In this document: one piece after another, positions 34,882-43,462 of the stretch | Numbering within the stretch: the first letter of the stretch is position 1 | Layout of the letters: the number at the start of each line of letters is the position of its first letter | NCBI GenBank assembly: GCA_963663675.1 | Contig: OY760498.1 | Span: 1,612,001-1,676,000, forward strand | Direction of reading: 5' to 3' | Source: CAINVV01 sp963663675 | Lineage (GTDB): Bacteria > Bacteroidota > Bacteroidia > Bacteroidales > Prolixibacteraceae | DNA: 64,000 nucleotides | Position numbers and translations under genes: made by a program | Notes under the pieces: model-generated | Databases searched by the model: none | What the model was told of the DNA's origin: nothing | The model's input: only the letters and a program-made list of their open reading frames with translations

Positions 34882-36150
34882 ATGAAGACAAAATCAGTAC
34901 GATTATACGGTAAGAAAGATCTCAGGCTCGAAGAGTTTGAGCTTCCTGCCATCAGGGATAATGAGATCCTTGCCAGGGTGGTGTGCGACTCTTTGTGCAT
35001 GTCATCTTACAAAGCAGCCTCCCAGGGTTCGGATCACAAGCGTATCCCGGATGATGTTGCTGAAAATCCGGTCATCATAGGTCATGAATTTGCCGGAGAA
35101 TTAATTGAGATTGGTTCTAAATGGAGCAGTCAGTTTAAGGTTGGAGATAAATTCTCAATCCAGCCGGCACTGAATTACGCAAATGGTCCGGTAGGGGTGT
35201 TAAGCGCACCGGGTTATTCCTATCAATATATCGGGGGAGATGCCACCTATGTGATCATCCCGAATGAGGTGATGGAGCTGGGAGCCTTGCTCCCGTTTTC
35301 GGGAGATGGTTTCTACCCTGCCTCGCTGTCCGAACCGCTCTCCTGCGTGATAGGCGCGATGCATGCCAATTACCACATTACACCCGGATCTTACATCCAT
35401 AACATGGAGATAGTCCAGGGTGGCAAGATGGCCATTCTTGCCGGGGTTGGCCCGATGGGCCTTGCCGCCATCAACTACGTGCTGAACCGGAATGACAGGA
35501 TACCTTCATTGCTGGTAGTAACAGACATTGAGCAATCGCGACTCGACAGGGCTGCTTCCTTGTACACCGTTGAATTTGCTGCTTCTCGCGGAATCGATCT
35601 CCGGTATGTCAATACTTCCGGGTTTGCTGACCCGGTGAAAGAGCTTAAATCCATTTCCGGAGATACCGGCTATGATGATGTCTTTGTATTTGCTCCGGTT
35701 TCTCCGGTTGTTGAACAGGCAGATGCATTGCTGGCTTTCGACGGTTGCCTAAATTTCTTCGCTGGTCCGTCGAATCCTGAATTCAGCGCGAAAATTAATT
35801 TTTACAACGTCCATTATGCCTATACACACCTCGTTGGAACCAGTGGTGGCAATACGGATGATATGAAGGAAGCCATCAGGCTGATGTCTGAAGGACTGGA
35901 TCCGGCAGGACTTATCACTCATATCGGCGGACTGAACGCCGTAATAGACGCAACACTGCACCTTCCTGAGATTCCGGGAGGCAAGAAGCTGATATACAAT
36001 CATATTGAAATGCCTTTGACACCGATTACAGAATTTGCAGAAAAAGGTAAAAAAGATCCGATGTTTGCAGAACTTGATATGCTGTGCAGGAAACACAAGG
36101 GTCTCTGGAACGTGGAAGCTGAAGAATTTTTGTTGAAGTATAGCATGTAA
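34882..36150 (+). CDS. zinc-type alcohol dehydrogenase, sorbose-1-phosphate reductase-like
   Basis: A medium-chain (MDR) dehydrogenase of 422 residues. Seen: the catalytic zinc pattern CDSLCMSSYK and GHEFAGE, then the coenzyme domain with LAGVGPMGLAAI and TDIEQSRLDRA (acidic residue suggests NAD). The four-Cys structural zinc lobe is missing. The N-terminus (KSVRLYGKKDLRLEEFELP) and C-terminal HIGGLNAVIDA...PGGKKLIYN are like the SorE type that interconverts L-sorbose-1-phosphate and a hexitol phosphate; this is from memory of the family, not computed. It is the last gene of the operon, before the terminator at 36184. Confidence 0.82.
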   Translation: MKTKSVRLYGKKDLRLEEFELPAIRDNEILARVVCDSLCMSSYKAASQGSDHKRIPDDVAENPVIIGHEFAGELIEIGSKWSSQFKVGDKFSIQPALNYANGPVGVLSAPGYSYQYIGGDATYVIIPNEVMELGALLPFSGDGFYPASLSEPLSCVIGAMHANYHITPGSYIHNMEIVQGGKMAILAGVGPMGLAAINYVLNRNDRIPSLLVVTDIEQSRLDRAASLYTVEFAASRGIDLRYVNTSGFADPVKELKSISGDTGYDDVFVFAPVSPVVEQADALLAFDGCLNFFAGPSNPEFSAKINFYNVHYAYTHLVGTSGGNTDDMKEAIRLMSEGLDPAGLITHIGGLNAVIDATLHLPEIPGGKKLIYNHIEMPLTPITEFAEKGKKDPMFAELDMLCRKHKGLWNVEAEEFLLKYSM

Positions 36151-36183
36151 TCATTGTTTATCAGTATATTAAAGAATTTTTAT

Positions 36184-36227
36184 CGACAGGCACTGTACTC
36201 GTTATAGTGCCTGTCGTCGTTTTTGTT
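36184..36227 (+). terminator. intrinsic terminator of the dehydrogenase operon
   Basis: The stem arms CGACAGGCACT (36184-36194) and AGTGCCTGTCG (36206-36216) pair perfectly and extend inward by a few more pairs; TCGTTTTTGTT follows. It is 33 bases after the zinc dehydrogenase stop. Confidence 0.85.
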
Positions 36228-36441
36228 AAGCACAAAAATCCATATTCGGATAAGTCGAAATCCAGCATCCGGAATCGAAAATTCACTTATTGTATTCTCC
36301 AGGTTTTCCATAAAAGTGTTAACTTTCCTCTGTCTAATATTTGTATTTTTAATAGCAAAATGGGATAGTCAGGATGCAATATCAATTCATTTCTGTTGGT
36401 GATTGATCGTAGATGACTGTTTCATGACCAATTGATGCGCC

Positions 36442-39438
36442 ATGGAAAAAGAAAAACTGGATCAGATTTCCATTTCCAACCTTTACAAGCGAAGGAAAAC
36501 AGACCGGGATATCTTTCAGGAATTAATGCCGAATAAGGTAAAGGAGGTGATGCTTTTTGCCACCCTTTATGATTCTTATTCTATCGAAAGGGAAGGTCAG
36601 TTCTCGGACAAGATATTTGGAGAGTATCTCCAGCTCAACCTGTATGCAGCTCCCCGTTTTACCAGTGTGAATACCACAGAGGATCTTGTCCCGACTCTTA
36701 ACCTCCGCCATTTTGACCTTATCATCATCATGGCAGGTGTAGATAAGGAGATGCCCATAAGGGTGGCGGAACTTATACACGAGAGCAAACCCAGGATTCC
36801 GATCCTGATTCTGGTCAACAACAACAGCGATGTGGGTTTTTTTAAACGTGCTGCCGCACAGGTTCCCGCGATTGACCGCGTATTTGTTTGGAATGGCAAT
36901 TCCAACGTTTTCCTGGCAATGATCAAATACATCGAAGACAAGCGTAATGTATACAGGGACACTATGTTAGGAGGAGTCAGGATCGTATTGCTTGTGGAAG
37001 ACTCCATCAAATATTATTCCCGTTACCTGCCTCTGCTCTTCTCCAGCGTTCTGACACAGACTCAGTCACTTGTTTCTGATGATTCAACTGACGAACTGCA
37101 CAAGATATTTAAATACCGGGCACGTCCTAAAGTATTGTTAGTCAGTACGTACGAAGAGGCGGTCAAAATCATAAATGACTACAAACACTATTTGCTTTGT
37201 GTTATTTCAGATGTGAAGTTTTCGAAAGAGGGAGTTAATGACGAGGATGCAGGTATAGAGTTGCTTAAATATACCCGTAATAGCTTGAAATACCCGATCC
37301 CACTGCTTTTGCAATCGCATGATATAGAAAATGCAAAAAGGGCCGACGCTATCGGAGCCGGATTTATCACCAAGAACTCGGATACCCTTGCACATGACAT
37401 TCATGAATTTATCAATACCAAACTTGGTTTTGGTGACTTTATTTTCAAAGACAAGAAGGGCAATAAAATCGCTTGTGCCAGAAACCTCCATGAGTTTGAA
37501 GAGCTGGTTTCCAAAGTTCCGGTCGAAACACTGCTCTACCATGCCAGGAATGACGGATTCTCAACCTGGCTGATGGCCCGTGGGGAAATTAACATGGCGG
37601 AACGTCTGAAACCATACAAGGCAGAGGATTTTGAAAATACAGAGAAGCTCAGGGATTTTTGCCTCAACGTATTTTCAGATGTCAGGGAGAAAAAAAACAG
37701 GGGCAGGATTATTAATTTTGATTCAACCCTGATCTCCGGGAACAGGTACATTGTGCGCATGGGACTCGGTTCACTGGGAGGAAAGGGCAGGGGACTGGCA
37801 TTTATGAGCAACCTGCTGGAAAACATTGATATGAAGGCCATCCTTGGTGGAATCAATATCCGCATGCCGGCAACCTCCATTATCGGTGCGATTGAATTTG
37901 ATAAATTCCTTGAATCCAATAACCTGTTTGACCTTGCATACCGCTCAGCGGACCAGGAAAAGATTAAAAATGCATTTCTGGCCGGAAATCTGAGCATTTC
38001 CCTTAAGGATAAACTGATGCAGTATTTGCAGCATGTTAAACAACCCCTGGCAATCCGCTCATCCGGTTTGTTTGAAGATTCTCTTTTGCAGCCCTTTTCT
38101 GGAGTTTATGATACCTACCTGATTCCCAATAACCATCAGGATATTGAAACCAGGTTCGAGCAATTGCAAAATTCCATCAAGCTGATTTATGCTTCAGTTT
38201 TCAGCAATGATGCCCGATCGTATTTTCAGGCCATCAACTATAAAATTGAAGAAGAAAAGATGGCGGTTATCATTCAGCCAGTTGTGGGAAAGGAACATAG
38301 TGGTAAATTTTATGTTGATATCAGCGGAATTGCGCAATCCTACAATTATTATCCACATTCTTACATGCAACCGGAAGACGGTTTTGCCGTAGCAGCCATC
38401 GGGCTTGGACAGGCAGTATCCGGAGGGGAAAAGGCTTATCGGTTCTGTCCCAAATATCCGGCTTTGAACATCGGTGCAATTTCAGACCAGGTAAGGGATA
38501 CCCAAAGAGATTTTTATGCCATCGATTTGACTCATAGTGAGTTTGATATGAATCATGACGGCGAATTGGCTGCCATACGGAAATTTCCGGTTGCCATGGC
38601 TGAAAAGGACGGCGTAGCTGAACAGTGTTTGTCCACCTACGACATGGAGAATGAGGTAATTTTCCCGGGTACCGGTACCAGGGGACCGCGTGTTGTAGAC
38701 TTTGCCAATATATTGAAATACAATCAGATACCTATGGCTGATGCGTTACAGGTATTGATGAAACTGTTCCAGCAGGCTATGGGGTCGCCCATTGAAATGG
38801 AATTTGCCATCGATCTGAACGCTGGGGACAATGGCTGGCCTACTTTTTACCTGCTTCAATTAAAACCTTTGATCAGAAGAGAAGATCATGTCGAAATAGA
38901 CCTGGATGAACTTGATATGCATAACCTTGTACTGCTATCGCAAAAGGGCATGGGAAATGGTAAGATAAAAGGAATTCAGGATGTGATTTATGTTGATATT
39001 GACAGGTTTGATCGTACCCGGACAAAGGAAATTGCAGCTGAAATACTGGAGTTCAATAAGTTGTTGTGTCAGGAGGATAGAAAATATGTATTGATCGGGC
39101 CGGGGCGATGGGGCACCCGTGACGAATTTACCGGCATACCTGTCAGGTGGGCCCACATCAACAATGCCAAGGTAATTGTTGAAATCGGATTGCCCGACTT
39201 CCCGCTGGATGCTTCCCTAGGATCACATTTTTTCCACAACGTTACCTCCATGAATGTAGGTTATTTCTCAGTGCCGCTGGTTGATGGAAAAGAGTTTGTA
39301 AATATGAAGCTCCTGGATGAGCAAAAGACTGTACATGTTGGGAAATTTGTCAGATGGGTGCGTTTTGAAAATTCACTGGAAGTCTTGATGGATGGCCGTA
39401 AACGGACTGCTTTGGTTAGAATGAAGAACGAAGAATAA
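36442..39438 (+). CDS. receiver-domain / PEP-synthase-type ATP-grasp fusion protein
   Basis: 998 residues. About 30-170 is a receiver-like fold without a clear phosphorylation Asp. About 175-320 is a second receiver-like domain: LLVEDSIKYY (acidic cluster), VISDVKF (candidate phospho-Asp) and FITKNS (Lys). From about 440 there is a PPDK/PEP-synthase N-terminal ATP-grasp domain: GSLGGKGRGLAFM, PLAIRSSGLFEDS, GLGQAVSGGEKAYRF and the end of the fold FYLLQLKPL. The phosphohistidine swivel domain and PEP-binding barrel of true PEP synthase are absent. Instead a C-terminal domain contains VLIGPGRWGTRDEF. It probably phosphorylates or regulates a partner in a signalling pathway; no substrate is known. 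An HPt gene lies close by at 40470. Confidence 0.82.
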   Translation: MEKEKLDQISISNLYKRRKTDRDIFQELMPNKVKEVMLFATLYDSYSIEREGQFSDKIFGEYLQLNLYAAPRFTSVNTTEDLVPTLNLRHFDLIIIMAGVDKEMPIRVAELIHESKPRIPILILVNNNSDVGFFKRAAAQVPAIDRVFVWNGNSNVFLAMIKYIEDKRNVYRDTMLGGVRIVLLVEDSIKYYSRYLPLLFSSVLTQTQSLVSDDSTDELHKIFKYRARPKVLLVSTYEEAVKIINDYKHYLLCVISDVKFSKEGVNDEDAGIELLKYTRNSLKYPIPLLLQSHDIENAKRADAIGAGFITKNSDTLAHDIHEFINTKLGFGDFIFKDKKGNKIACARNLHEFEELVSKVPVETLLYHARNDGFSTWLMARGEINMAERLKPYKAEDFENTEKLRDFCLNVFSDVREKKNRGRIINFDSTLISGNRYIVRMGLGSLGGKGRGLAFMSNLLENIDMKAILGGINIRMPATSIIGAIEFDKFLESNNLFDLAYRSADQEKIKNAFLAGNLSISLKDKLMQYLQHVKQPLAIRSSGLFEDSLLQPFSGVYDTYLIPNNHQDIETRFEQLQNSIKLIYASVFSNDARSYFQAINYKIEEEKMAVIIQPVVGKEHSGKFYVDISGIAQSYNYYPHSYMQPEDGFAVAAIGLGQAVSGGEKAYRFCPKYPALNIGAISDQVRDTQRDFYAIDLTHSEFDMNHDGELAAIRKFPVAMAEKDGVAEQCLSTYDMENEVIFPGTGTRGPRVVDFANILKYNQIPMADALQVLMKLFQQAMGSPIEMEFAIDLNAGDNGWPTFYLLQLKPLIRREDHVEIDLDELDMHNLVLLSQKGMGNGKIKGIQDVIYVDIDRFDRTRTKEIAAEILEFNKLLCQEDRKYVLIGPGRWGTRDEFTGIPVRWAHINNAKVIVEIGLPDFPLDASLGSHFFHNVTSMNVGYFSVPLVDGKEFVNMKLLDEQKTVHVGKFVRWVRFENSLEVLMDGRKRTALVRMKNEE

Positions 39439-39446
39439 AAAAAGTG

Positions 39447-40475
39447 ATGAAAAAAGTAAGAATTATTCTGTTAGTACTTTTAGGCTTGTTTATACTTTAT
39501 TTTGCCGGACCGGAGATGCCTAAACCGGTAATTAACAAAAATCTGCCTGTTATAACAGGTAGCGTCGAAAATTACGTAGCCGCGATGGAACATAAACCTG
39601 GTCTGGCGATCAGACCGGGATGTGAAGCTAAAATCGTGTGGGCCAACGATTCAACCAAGCAGTTAACCGAATTTGTACTGTTGTATTTGCATGGCTTTTC
39701 AGCCAGTTGGAGAGAGGGATATCCTGTCAATGAGGAGTTTGCCCATAATTTCGGGTGCAATGCCTTTTTCGCCAGGCTGGCTTCACATGGCGAAGTAACT
39801 GAAAATCCGCTTATTGACATGACTCCTGAACGCCTGTATGAGTCCGCCAAAGAAGCGTTGGTTGTCGCTGGTCAGCTGGGACAAAAAGTCATTGTAATGG
39901 GGTGTTCAACAGGGTGTACTTTGGCACTGAAACTGGCTGCTGACTTTCCGGAGAAGGTAAATAGCCTGGTATTGTACTCACCGAACATACAGATCAAGCA
40001 AAAAACTGCGGCCTTGTTGTCCGGACCCTGGGGTTTACAAATGGCCAGACTGAATTATGGTGGTAATTTCAGCGTTTCCCCGGATGATCCCAATGGTGAG
40101 ATTTGCAAGTACTGGTACTGCAGATACAGGGCTGAAGGGCCTGTTTATTTGCAGCAATTACTTGATGTTACAATGAATAAAGAGACTTTTGGGAAAGTGA
40201 AATGTCCTGTTTTTATGGGGTACTACTACAAAGACGAGCTACACCAGGACCAGACCGTGGAAGTAAGGGCTGCCCTGAATATGATGAAAGAACTTGGCAC
40301 ACCTGAAGCAGCAAAACGGGAGGTCGCTTTTGCCAGCGCCGGTGGCCATGTTATCGCCTGTGATTTAACCTCCGGTTCGGTAAATGAAGTAAAGAAAGCA
40401 ACTTTTGATTTTGCCGGTCAAATTCTTGGAATGAATTCAACCTGGGACAAGCAGAATACCGCTCCCGGATTATAG
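39447..40475 (+). CDS. alpha/beta hydrolase, membrane-anchored or exported
   Basis: A hydrophobic N-terminus (MKKVRIILLVLLGLFILYFAG) serves as signal or anchor. The hydrolase core has the oxyanion-strand motif LYLHGFSASWREG, the nucleophile elbow MGCSTGCTL (Ser in GxSxG) and the C-terminal His in AGGHVIACD. The 342-residue protein may be an esterase or lipase acting in the periplasm. A GTG one codon upstream (39444) is an alternative start. It starts eight bases after the stop of the ATP-grasp protein, so they are probably co-transcribed. Its stop overlaps the stop of the convergent HPt gene by six bases. Confidence 0.85.
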   Translation: MKKVRIILLVLLGLFILYFAGPEMPKPVINKNLPVITGSVENYVAAMEHKPGLAIRPGCEAKIVWANDSTKQLTEFVLLYLHGFSASWREGYPVNEEFAHNFGCNAFFARLASHGEVTENPLIDMTPERLYESAKEALVVAGQLGQKVIVMGCSTGCTLALKLAADFPEKVNSLVLYSPNIQIKQKTAALLSGPWGLQMARLNYGGNFSVSPDDPNGEICKYWYCRYRAEGPVYLQQLLDVTMNKETFGKVKCPVFMGYYYKDELHQDQTVEVRAALNMMKELGTPEAAKREVAFASAGGHVIACDLTSGSVNEVKKATFDFAGQILGMNSTWDKQNTAPGL

Positions 40476-40814
40476 TTTTTCCAGTTCAGCTTTCAGTTCG
40501 GTTATCGCAGCTTTGCATTGCGCTTCAAAGTGACTGATGTAAACAGGATAATTCTCAACATCAGATCCGTCAATAGTTCTGAGCTGCAGGGTCTTCATCT
40601 CTTTCTCAAGTTCAGACATACCCATGATCTGGAGGGAGGATTTTGCTTTGTGTGCTTCCTTGCCAAGCAGGATGTATTCCCCCGAATTATAATATTTGTT
40701 CAGGTTGGTAATAAAATCAGGTACCTGCAATAAAAATAAATCAACTAATTCGCGTATGATCTGTTTGTCCCCATCCGTGATTTCCTTCAGGTAATCTAAA
40801 TTTGTATAAGCCAT
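40470..40814 (-). CDS. HPt-domain phosphotransfer protein
   Basis: A 114-residue all-helical protein with the HPt motif EAHKAKSSLQIMG; His55 would be the phospho-accepting residue. Length and pattern fit a free-standing HPt relay protein. The neighbouring 998-residue protein has receiver domains, so phosphotransfer between them is a reasonable guess. The gene is convergent with the alpha/beta hydrolase, overlapping its stop. It has its own upstream gap of 285 bases (shared with gcvT), in which no clean promoter is seen. Confidence 0.85.
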   Translation of the reverse strand: MAYTNLDYLKEITDGDKQIIRELVDLFLLQVPDFITNLNKYYNSGEYILLGKEAHKAKSSLQIMGMSELEKEMKTLQLRTIDGSDVENYPVYISHFEAQCKAAITELKAELEKL

Positions 40815-41099
40815 ATTTTCCGATGATTCACTGGTTTCTGCATTAAAAATTGTCGCTAAAATAGGAATATAATTCTGTTTTACATGAGTTTTGTTAGCTG
40901 CTTCTCTCTTAATAATTCTTAATTTTGGGGTTTGATAAGTAACAGTTGTACCTGCATTGCCGGATAGATCTGACTTGCTTTCGTTTTACTGTATCGTTGA
41001 TTATTCGGCTTGAGTCAGGTGAATTGACAATTATGTTAATCATTTTGGGCAGTCATGCGAAATTTCGTGTTGTGACCCAGAATTAAAAAATTTTTCCAA

Positions 41100-42182
41100 A
41101 TGCGTACGACCTATTTTCACGGGATTCACCTGAGTTATAATGCCAAAATGGCCGAATTTGCCGGATTTGATATGCCCATCGAATATTCCGGCATCAAAGA
41201 TGAACATCTTACTGTACGTAACGGTGTTGGTGTTTTTGATGTTTCCCATATGGGTGAGATTTGGGTAAAGGGTTTGGCATCGTTTGCTTTCCTCCAGAAG
41301 GTCACCTCAAATGATATTGCTGTTTTGCAGATTGGTCAGGCACAATATTCCTGTTTTCCAAACGGGAAAGGCGGAATTGTCGATGATTTGCTCGTCTATT
41401 ACTTTTCAAAAGATAAATATTTGCTTGTTGTCAATGCTGCCAATGTGGAAAAGGACTGGAACTGGCTGGTGTCACAAAATGATTCCGGTGCGATTTTGGA
41501 AAACGCCTCTGACCGGATTTCGCAGCTGGCAGTTCAGGGACCGAAAGCCACAGACGTACTTCAAAAATTGACCAAGATAAACCTCTCAGCAATAAAATAC
41601 TATACTTTTGAGGTAGGTGAAATGGCCGGAGTTGAGGAGGTAATTATCTCTGCAACAGGATATACCGGAGCTGGTGGTTTTGAGCTTTATTTTGATAACC
41701 GTTATGCAGAACATATGTGGAATGCTATTTTCGAAGCAGGCCACGAACTGGGGATAAAACCGGTAGGTCTTGCTGCCCGCGATACATTGCGCCTTGAAAT
41801 GGGATTTTGCCTCTATGGAAACGATATTGACGATACTACCTCTCCCATTGAAGCAGGATTGGGCTGGATTACCAAATTTACAGACCAGAAACAATTTATC
41901 GACAAAGAACTGCTCCTGCGACAAAAAGAGAATGGTACGGCCCGCCGGTTGTGCGGATTTGAAATGATCGACCGTGGAATACCCCGCCATGGATATGTAA
42001 TTGCTGATGCATCCGGCAAGGCATTCGGGGAGGTAACTTCCGGTACACAATCGCCTGTTTTGGAGAAGGGCATTGGAATGGGATACGTGCCGTCGGAGTT
42101 TTCCAAACCGGGTAGCGAAGTTTACCTGGAGGTCCGTGGTAAATTACTCAAAGCCAAAGTAGTGAAGATGCCGTTTATTTAG
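41100..42182 (+). CDS. gcvT: glycine cleavage system aminomethyltransferase (T protein)
   Basis: The tetrahydrofolate-dependent T protein transfers the aminomethyl group from lipoyl-H protein to folate. Seen: the N-terminal AEFAGFDMPIEYSGI, the conserved GVGVFDVSHMGEI, SATGYTGAGGFELY and AARDTLRLEMGFCLYGNDID, all standard GcvT motifs. The 360-residue length is typical. gcvH and gcvP are not in this window. Upstream is a 285-base gap shared with the HPt gene; no clear promoter consensus was found there. Confidence 0.95.
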   Translation: MRTTYFHGIHLSYNAKMAEFAGFDMPIEYSGIKDEHLTVRNGVGVFDVSHMGEIWVKGLASFAFLQKVTSNDIAVLQIGQAQYSCFPNGKGGIVDDLLVYYFSKDKYLLVVNAANVEKDWNWLVSQNDSGAILENASDRISQLAVQGPKATDVLQKLTKINLSAIKYYTFEVGEMAGVEEVIISATGYTGAGGFELYFDNRYAEHMWNAIFEAGHELGIKPVGLAARDTLRLEMGFCLYGNDIDDTTSPIEAGLGWITKFTDQKQFIDKELLLRQKENGTARRLCGFEMIDRGIPRHGYVIADASGKAFGEVTSGTQSPVLEKGIGMGYVPSEFSKPGSEVYLEVRGKLLKAKVVKMPFI

Positions 42183-42341
42183 TCTAATTCCATATATAAG
42201 TTTTTTATCCGGTCTTAACCTAAAATTAACTGATATTTATCATGTTTGATAGATTAAAATGTTAATTTCACCGGCATTTGAGGGATGTAAGTCCATTAAA
42301 TATAAGTAGTTAAATATCTAATAGGTTCAATATTTTTAATA

Positions 42342-42351
42342 TGTCCGGACA
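42342..42351. other. short perfect palindrome upstream of serC
   Basis: TGTCCGGACA, 10 bases, 40 bases before the serC ATG. Could be an operator half-pair or a small hairpin; chance cannot be excluded. Confidence 0.3.
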
Positions 42352-42390
42352 CTCTCCGGCAAGCCGTCAAACCCATAAAAACTGATCCGA

Positions 42391-43461
42391 ATGAAGAAGC
42401 ATAATTTTTACGCGGGACCCTCCATTCTTCCCGAATTTACAATTCAAAAAACAGCGGAAGCTGTAATTAATTTTGCCGGAACTACCCTGTCTGTGATGGA
42501 AGTATCGCACCGCAGCAAAGAGTTTGTTGCTGTGATGGACCAGGCTATCGCGTTGGTTAAGGAACTGCTGGAAGTGCCTGAAGGTTATGAAGTACTGTTT
42601 CTGCAGGGTGGTGCAAGTACCCAGTTCTACATGGCACCTTACAATTTGATGAAGAGCCGTGCAGGTTACATGAACACAGGTGTTTGGGCTACCGCCGCCA
42701 TCAAGGAAGGTAAGTTTTTTGGTGAAGTAGTTGAGGTGGCATCTTCCAAAGACAAGAATTTCAATTATATACCTAAGGGTTTTGATATTCCCGCTGATCT
42801 GGATTACCTCCATATTACCACCAACAACACCATTTTCGGAACTGAAATGTTGTACGATCTGGATTCACCTGTTCCACTGGTGGCTGATATGTCGTCCGAC
42901 ATCTTCAGCAGGCCTATCGATATTTCGAAGTATGCAGTGATTTATGCAGGTGCACAGAAAAACCTTGCTCCTGCAGGCGTTACCATGGTTATCGTACGCA
43001 AGGATGCACTTGGAAAAACCGGACGTGCCATTCCTACAATGATCAACTACCAGACGCACATTGATAAGGAATCAATGTTCAATACTCCCCCGTGTTTGCC
43101 AGTTTTTGCCGCCCTTCAGACCCTGATCTGGCTCAAGGACAATGGTGGCATCAAAGCCATGGAGGCTAAAAATATTGCCAAAGCCAAATTGTTGTATGAT
43201 GAGATTGACCGCAACTCCATGTTTCAGTGCACAGTACCGGATCCGGCCGATCGTTCAAGGATGAATGTCACTTTCGTGATGACTCCTGGCAATGAACACC
43301 TGGAGAAAGATTTTCAGGCCCTGGCAAAGGAAAGCAATATTGTCGGTATTGAGGGTCACCGCAGTGTCGGAGGTTTCAGGGCTTCCATTTACAATGCCAT
43401 GCCAATTGAAAGCGTCGCTGCTCTGGTTCAGACAATGAAAGATTTCGAAGCTAAACAATAA
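42391..43461 (+). CDS. serC: phosphoserine aminotransferase
   Basis: A PLP-dependent class V aminotransferase that converts 3-phosphohydroxypyruvate to phosphoserine, and serves pyridoxal synthesis in some bacteria. Seen: the start HNFYAGPSILPEF, VMEVSHRSKEF, LQGGASTQFYMAPYNL and the PLP lysine in GAQKNLAPAG, all typical SerC motifs. The 356-residue length is normal. The DUF1015 gene starts one base after its stop. The serA gene often found between the two in related genomes is absent here. Confidence 0.95.
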   Translation: MKKHNFYAGPSILPEFTIQKTAEAVINFAGTTLSVMEVSHRSKEFVAVMDQAIALVKELLEVPEGYEVLFLQGGASTQFYMAPYNLMKSRAGYMNTGVWATAAIKEGKFFGEVVEVASSKDKNFNYIPKGFDIPADLDYLHITTNNTIFGTEMLYDLDSPVPLVADMSSDIFSRPIDISKYAVIYAGAQKNLAPAGVTMVIVRKDALGKTGRAIPTMINYQTHIDKESMFNTPPCLPVFAALQTLIWLKDNGGIKAMEAKNIAKAKLLYDEIDRNSMFQCTVPDPADRSRMNVTFVMTPGNEHLEKDFQALAKESNIVGIEGHRSVGGFRASIYNAMPIESVAALVQTMKDFEAKQ

Positions 43462-43462
43462 T

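Noticed and set aside
41020..41050. TTGACA-like sequence before gcvT resembling a sigma-70 -35 box
   Set aside because: The phylum uses TTG/TAnnTTTG promoters and no fitting -10 or -7 element follows, so it is probably chance.
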